Shown here one piece after another: positions 6,296-6,706 of a stretch of 6,706 nucleotides of DNA. Origin of the DNA: Betaproteobacteria bacterium HGW-Betaproteobacteria-2. GTDB lineage: Bacteria > Pseudomonadota > Gammaproteobacteria > Burkholderiales > Methylophilaceae. The stretch lies in the NCBI GenBank assembly GCA_002842255.1, contig PHCM01000081.1, positions 1 to 6,706 of the forward strand, read 5' to 3'. The notes below the pieces were generated by a model, which was not told the DNA's origin, made no database searches, and worked only from the letters and a program-made list of their open reading frames with translations. Position numbers and translations under genes: made by a program. Positions within the stretch are counted from its first letter, which is position 1. Each line of letters begins with the position of its first letter.

Positions 6296-6706
6296 ATGGA
6301 GCATGAAAAGAAAACTAGAGAAGCGTTAACGATCCATATAGATGGTGCGCCGTCTGATGGTGGCGATGTACGCTTGTCTGTTTTTGTTAGCAAACTTGAT
6401 GATTTCCGGTCGGCCCTCCAAGAAACCGATAAGTATCTTTATGGAATCAATAAAAATACTGTTGAGTTTCTAGTTTCCGATTTAACTCATAGCAGTCCAT
6501 CTGCGGTTTCGATACAAATGCAGCCCAATGGTGATGTTCTGGCGCATCAAGATCAGATATTTAATTACTTATCTAGCTTGATAGCAGACATAACAAGTGG
6601 GACATACCGAGCCGCAAGTGCCAGTTATTATCTCCTTACGAAGTTAAATGAACTAACTTCTGGCGTGGGCGATAAGTTTTCTAAGATGTGGTTGAGCTAT
6701 AAAAAT
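6296..6706 (+). CDS. Unrecognised protein, N-terminal part (runs off window); possible IS passenger gene
   Basis: The frame from ATG 6296 stays open for 137 codons to the last base of the window, so the C-terminus is missing. I do not recognise the protein. It starts MEHEKKTREALTIHIDGAPS, then VRLSVFVSKLDDFRSALQET, suggesting short beta-strands followed by an amphipathic helix. Further on are VEFLVSDLTHSSPSAVSIQM and a helical stretch from about residue 85. There is no signal peptide, membrane segment, cysteine cluster or nucleotide-binding motif. Use of codons such as AAA, GAT, TTA and ATA resembles the transposase more than the flg genes, and GC is about 41%. The start is weakly supported: GGG (6286-6288) is seven bases upstream, and the frame is also open back to 6209. 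Only 26 bases separate it from the transposase stop, with no terminator between, so co-transcription from the IS promoter is likely. It could be an IS1595 passenger gene or an unrelated gene beyond the IS. Confidence 0.7.
   Translation, partial: MEHEKKTREALTIHIDGAPSDGGDVRLSVFVSKLDDFRSALQETDKYLYGINKNTVEFLVSDLTHSSPSAVSIQMQPNGDVLAHQDQIFNYLSSLIADITSGTYRAASASYYLLTKLNELTSGVGDKFSKMWLSYKN

Noticed and set aside
1..6706. CRISPR array, tRNA/rRNA gene, toxin-antitoxin pair or phage att site
   Set aside because: No spaced direct repeats, cloverleaf-like segments, rRNA-like sequence or paired small genes were found on reading both strands.

Overview
The window holds the distal end of a flagellar rod/ring/hook-junction operon, followed by an AT-richer mobile segment that continues past the right edge. 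All convincing genes are on the + strand. The order is flgH (3' part), flgI, flgJ, flgK, flgL, an intact IS1595-type transposase, and an unrecognised open frame that is cut by the window end. Two features point to a Gram-negative proteobacterium. One is the presence of L-ring and P-ring genes. The other is a two-domain FlgJ (rod scaffold plus muramidase), which is typical of beta- and gammaproteobacteria. About 55% GC in the one flg stretch counted by hand and the protein flavour suggest a betaproteobacterium, perhaps a Methylophilaceae-like methylotroph. That last step is a weak inference.

Positions 2-2520 form a tightly packed flgH-flgI-flgJ block with gaps of about 10 bases, so they are probably co-transcribed from a promoter upstream of the window. 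FlgH builds the outer-membrane L ring, FlgI builds the periplasmic P ring, and FlgJ caps the growing rod and cuts the peptidoglycan so the rod can pass. A 141-base gap follows. It contains short inverted repeats and a near-consensus sigma-28 (FliA) promoter, TCAAGTTT-N11-GCCGACAT. The two hook-filament junction genes flgK and flgL (2662-5233) come next. This fits the classical hierarchy, in which junction proteins are also made as late (class 3) products after hook completion. A strong Rho-independent terminator (5262-5287) closes flgL.

Directly at the end of the terminator T-run (5288) the composition drops to about 41-43% GC and an insertion sequence begins. It has a left inverted repeat overlapping a TTGACA promoter, and a 304-residue transposase with an N-terminal zinc ribbon and a DDE+K catalytic core. 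An imperfect matching right repeat overlaps the transposase stop codon. Twenty-six bases after that stop an AT-rich reading frame of at least 137 codons starts (6296) and runs off the window. It may be a passenger gene carried by a larger IS1595-type element, or a neighbouring gene outside a simple 987-base IS. The missing downstream sequence would decide. This junction is the least ordinary part of the window, and the flagellar part is conventional.
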